NCBI GenBank assembly: GCA_003490025.1 | Contig: DNJC01000021.1 | Location: 1 to 33,338 of the forward strand | Origin: Geobacter sp. | Lineage (GTDB): Bacteria > Desulfobacterota > Desulfuromonadia > Geobacterales > Geobacteraceae | Reading direction: 5' to 3' | Length of the DNA stretch: 33,338 nt | Shown: positions 31,453 through 33,338 of the stretch, in pieces | Layout: each line of letters starts with the position of its first letter | How positions within the stretch are numbered: the first letter of the stretch is position 1 | Made by a program: the position numbers and the translations under genes | Notes under the pieces: generated by a model | Told to the model about the DNA's origin: nothing | The model's input: only the letters and a program-made list of their open reading frames with translations | Database searches by the model: none

Positions 31453-32037
31453 GTGAAAAACAAGTTGATGCACCTGTCAAACGAGACCATGAACGTCGGT
31501 TTCGTCAAAAAGGTGGAGGCTCTTTCCGGCAGCTCGGTGCGCCGCTGCTTCCAGTGCGGCAAGTGCTCTGCCGGCTGTCCGATGTCGTCGTTCATGGAGC
31601 ACCCCCCCAACCGGGTGGTCCGGCTGCTGCAACTGGGGCAGGGACAGCGCGTCCTGGCCGGCCGTTCCATCTGGTACTGCGCCTCCTGCGAGACCTGCAC
31701 CACCCGCTGCCCCAACAAGGTGGACCTGGCGGCCATCATGGACGCGCTCAGGAAACTCTCCTGGGACGCGGACGGCCCCTCCAAGGAAAGCTACGTCCAG
31801 CTCGCCAACCGTCTCTTCATCGAGAACATCCGCACCTACGGCAGGCAGTACGAGCTAAGACTGGGGGCGATCTTCAACATGAAGAGCGGCCAGTTCCTGA
31901 AAGACCTCATGCTCGGGCCGAAGCTCCTTTCCAAGGGGAAGCTGAAGATGTTCCATTCCAAGAACCGGAACATCAACGACATTGAGGGGATCTTCAAGAG
32001 AATCGAGGAGATGCGCAAGAAAGGGGAGGCGCTGTGA
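31453..32037 (+). CDS. hdrC: Heterodisulfide reductase subunit C-like protein
   Basis: Electron-transfer protein of 194 residues with two [4Fe-4S] motifs: C32-x2-C35-x2-C38-x3-C42 in RCFQCGKCSAGCP, and C76-x2-C79-x2-C82-x3-C86 in YCASCETCTTRCPNKVD. In Hdr complexes subunit C passes electrons between HdrA and HdrB. A GTG at 31453 is chosen: GAGGTT lies four bases upstream, whereas the ATG at 31468 has none. The stop overlaps the hdrB start as GTGA. The natural substrate in bacteria without coenzyme M/B heterodisulfide is unknown; related complexes work with ferredoxin, NADH or flavin partners. Confidence 0.9.
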   Translation: MKNKLMHLSNETMNVGFVKKVEALSGSSVRRCFQCGKCSAGCPMSSFMEHPPNRVVRLLQLGQGQRVLAGRSIWYCASCETCTTRCPNKVDLAAIMDALRKLSWDADGPSKESYVQLANRLFIENIRTYGRQYELRLGAIFNMKSGQFLKDLMLGPKLLSKGKLKMFHSKNRNINDIEGIFKRIEEMRKKGEAL

Positions 32038-32984
32038 CTTCTGGCAAGAAACGTCTTAGTTATTCCTACTACCCGGGGTGCTCGCTGCATGCCTCCGGGC
32101 GCGAATACGACATATCGACCCGCGCCCTGTTCAAGGCGTTGAACGTAGGGCTGAAGGAGGTGCCGGACTGGTTCTGCTGCGGCGCAACCCCGGCCCACAA
32201 CGTGGACGAACTCCTTTCGCTGTCGCTTTGCGCCAAGAACCTCTCGCTCGCCGAAGAGGTGGAAGGTGACCTGGCGGTGGCCTGCGCCGCCTGCTTCTCG
32301 CGCCTGAAGACCACGCAGCACCACCTGAGAGAGGACGACACCAAGCGCAAGCAGGTGGAGATCGCCATCGACGGGCCGGCCGCGCTGGGGAAACCGGTGA
32401 AGCACATCCTGGAGATCCTGGCCCGCGAGTACGGCCTGGCGAAGCTCGAGGAGAACATCAAGAAGCCGCTACTGGGGCTGAAGGTCGCCAGCTACTACGG
32501 CTGCCTGCTCACCCGCCCTCCCGGGGTTCCGGAGCTGGACGACTGCGAGGATCCGAGCATCATGGAGGACATCCTGCGCGCCCTGGGTGCGGAACCGGTC
32601 AAGTGGTCGCACCGGATGGAGTGCTGCGGCGCCAACTTCACCCTGTCGCGTCCCGGCGTGGTGCTGAAACTGTCCAACGCCATTCTCGAATCTGCGCGCC
32701 TGGCCGGGGCCGACTGCATCATGGTCGCCTGCCCGCTTTGCCACGGCAACCTCGACATCCGCCAGAAGGAGATCAAGGAGATGTACGGGGCCAATTCGTC
32801 GCTGATCGGCAACATCTTCGGTTCGGATCTGCAGCAGAGTGGGGATACGGAGCGGCGGGACCTCCCCATCTTCTACATCACCCAGCTGGCGGCCCTTGCC
32901 ATGGGGGTAGCCTCGGAAAGTCTCGGTTTCGAGAGCGTCATCATCGACCCGAAACCGCTGCTTAAGGATAAACAGCTGCTGTAG
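32034..32984 (+). CDS. hdrB: Heterodisulfide reductase subunit B-like protein
   Basis: Catalytic-type subunit with two cysteine-rich CCG domains, 316 residues. The first has C16 in YYPGCSLHAS, C48-C49-G in WFCCGATPAHN, and C84/C87. The second has C157 in YYGCLLTRP, C197-C198-G in MECCGANFTLSRP, and C233/C236 in ACPLCHGN. In methanogen HdrB such motifs hold the noncubane [4Fe-4S] clusters that cleave the disulfide. All cluster cysteines are present in both domains. It starts with a GTG overlapping the hdrC stop. A flexible QQSGDTERRD linker near 275-284 is the only odd stretch. Confidence 0.92.
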   Translation: MTSGKKRLSYSYYPGCSLHASGREYDISTRALFKALNVGLKEVPDWFCCGATPAHNVDELLSLSLCAKNLSLAEEVEGDLAVACAACFSRLKTTQHHLREDDTKRKQVEIAIDGPAALGKPVKHILEILAREYGLAKLEENIKKPLLGLKVASYYGCLLTRPPGVPELDDCEDPSIMEDILRALGAEPVKWSHRMECCGANFTLSRPGVVLKLSNAILESARLAGADCIMVACPLCHGNLDIRQKEIKEMYGANSSLIGNIFGSDLQQSGDTERRDLPIFYITQLAALAMGVASESLGFESVIIDPKPLLKDKQLL

Positions 32985-33018
32985 CCGCAAGGCCGGCAGC
33001 CAAGGGATAGAGGAGCTT

Positions 33019-33338
33019 ATGTCCAGAATCGGCGTTTTTGTTTGCCACTGCGGTGAGAATATCTCCCGGACGGTGGATGTGGAGCGGGTGGCCAAGGCCG
33101 CGGGGGAGATCCCGGGGGTGGCGTTTTCCTGCGATTACAAGTACATGTGCTCGGATCCGGGGCAGAACCTTTTGAAGAAGGCGATCGCCGAGCACGACCT
33201 GGACGGCGTGGTGGTGGCGGCCTGCAGCCCGCGCATGCACGAGAAGACCTTCAGGAAGGCGGCTACCGCGGCGGGGCTGAACCCGTACCTGTGCGACATG
33301 GCCAACATCCGCGAGCACTGCTCCTGGGTGCACGAGGA
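33019..33338 (+). CDS. hdrA: Heterodisulfide reductase subunit A-like protein (N-terminus, cut by window edge)
   Basis: The first 106 codons of an HdrA-type flavoprotein. The start reads MSRIGVFVCHCGENISRTVD, with C9-H-C11-G as in HdrA N-termini, followed by VAFSCDYKYMCSDPGQ, VVVAACSPRMHEKTF and CDMANIREHCSWVH, all familiar HdrA landmarks. In Hdr complexes this subunit carries FAD and ferredoxin-type clusters and is the bifurcation site. AGAGGAG lies just before the ATG. No in-frame TGA is seen, so no selenocysteine in this part. The rest, and any electron-input genes, lie beyond the window. Confidence 0.9.
   Translation, partial: MSRIGVFVCHCGENISRTVDVERVAKAAGEIPGVAFSCDYKYMCSDPGQNLLKKAIAEHDLDGVVVAACSPRMHEKTFRKAATAAGLNPYLCDMANIREHCSWVHE

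Noticed and set aside
1..33338. tRNA, rRNA, CRISPR, insertion sequence, integrase or phage genes
   Set aside because: None was recognised on either strand. The repeats present are short interspersed palindromes without spacers of regular length and without transposase genes.

Overview
The window is about 33 kb of GC-rich, densely coded bacterial chromosome. It shows no tRNA, rRNA, CRISPR array, insertion sequence or phage gene. A caa3-type oxidase sits beside heterodisulfide-reductase-like HdrCBA genes, SelB, a hemerythrin chemoreceptor and many short GC-rich palindromic repeats. This combination suggests a member of the Geobacterales (Desulfuromonadota: Geobacter, Geomonas, Citrifermentans and relatives). 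That placement comes from gene content and protein style, not from a database search.

Layout. 1-7.5 kb: a tRNA-dihydrouridine synthase convergent with an MFS transporter, GMP reductase, an exported DsrE-like protein bracketed by two direct copies of a short repeat, and an ovothiol operon (ovoA then ovoB, start and stop codons overlapping). 7.7-13.5 kb: a hybrid sensor kinase whose input domain looks internally collapsed. Next come the threonine-degradation genes tdh and kbl, flanked by two paralogous Cys/His mini-proteins of 59 and 63 residues. 13.6-18.9 kb: a minus-strand operon sco-ctaD-coxC-coxD-coxB-ctaB for a caa3-type, A2-family cytochrome oxidase, with a near-consensus promoter. 19-22.4 kb: a tiny exported peptide, a chemoreceptor with a C-terminal hemerythrin, and ferrochelatase overlapping a 60-residue CxxC protein. 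22.4-25.2 kb: a two-gene module of a MoxR-like AAA+ ATPase and a 648-residue protein whose N-terminus carries the GxxH...E...GxxH pattern of the TIKI/TraB/ChaN superfamily. 25.2-30.9 kb: selB and an MdlA/MdlB-like heterodimeric ABC exporter. 30.9-33.3 kb: an AT-rich regulatory gap with at least four copies of one promoter-like element, then hdrC, hdrB and the start of hdrA.

How the genes work together. The oxidase genes, the oxygen-sensing type of chemoreceptor, ferrochelatase and ovothiol synthesis all fit an anaerobe or microaerophile that meets oxygen and must respire, sense or detoxify it. The hdr genes belong to anaerobic thiol and electron-bifurcation metabolism. Tdh and Kbl together turn threonine into glycine and acetyl-CoA.

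The best candidate for an undescribed system is the MoxR plus TIKI/TraB-like pair at 22.45-25.23 kb. Next are the repeated promoter-like elements before hdrC and the pair of Cys/His mini-proteins around tdh-kbl.
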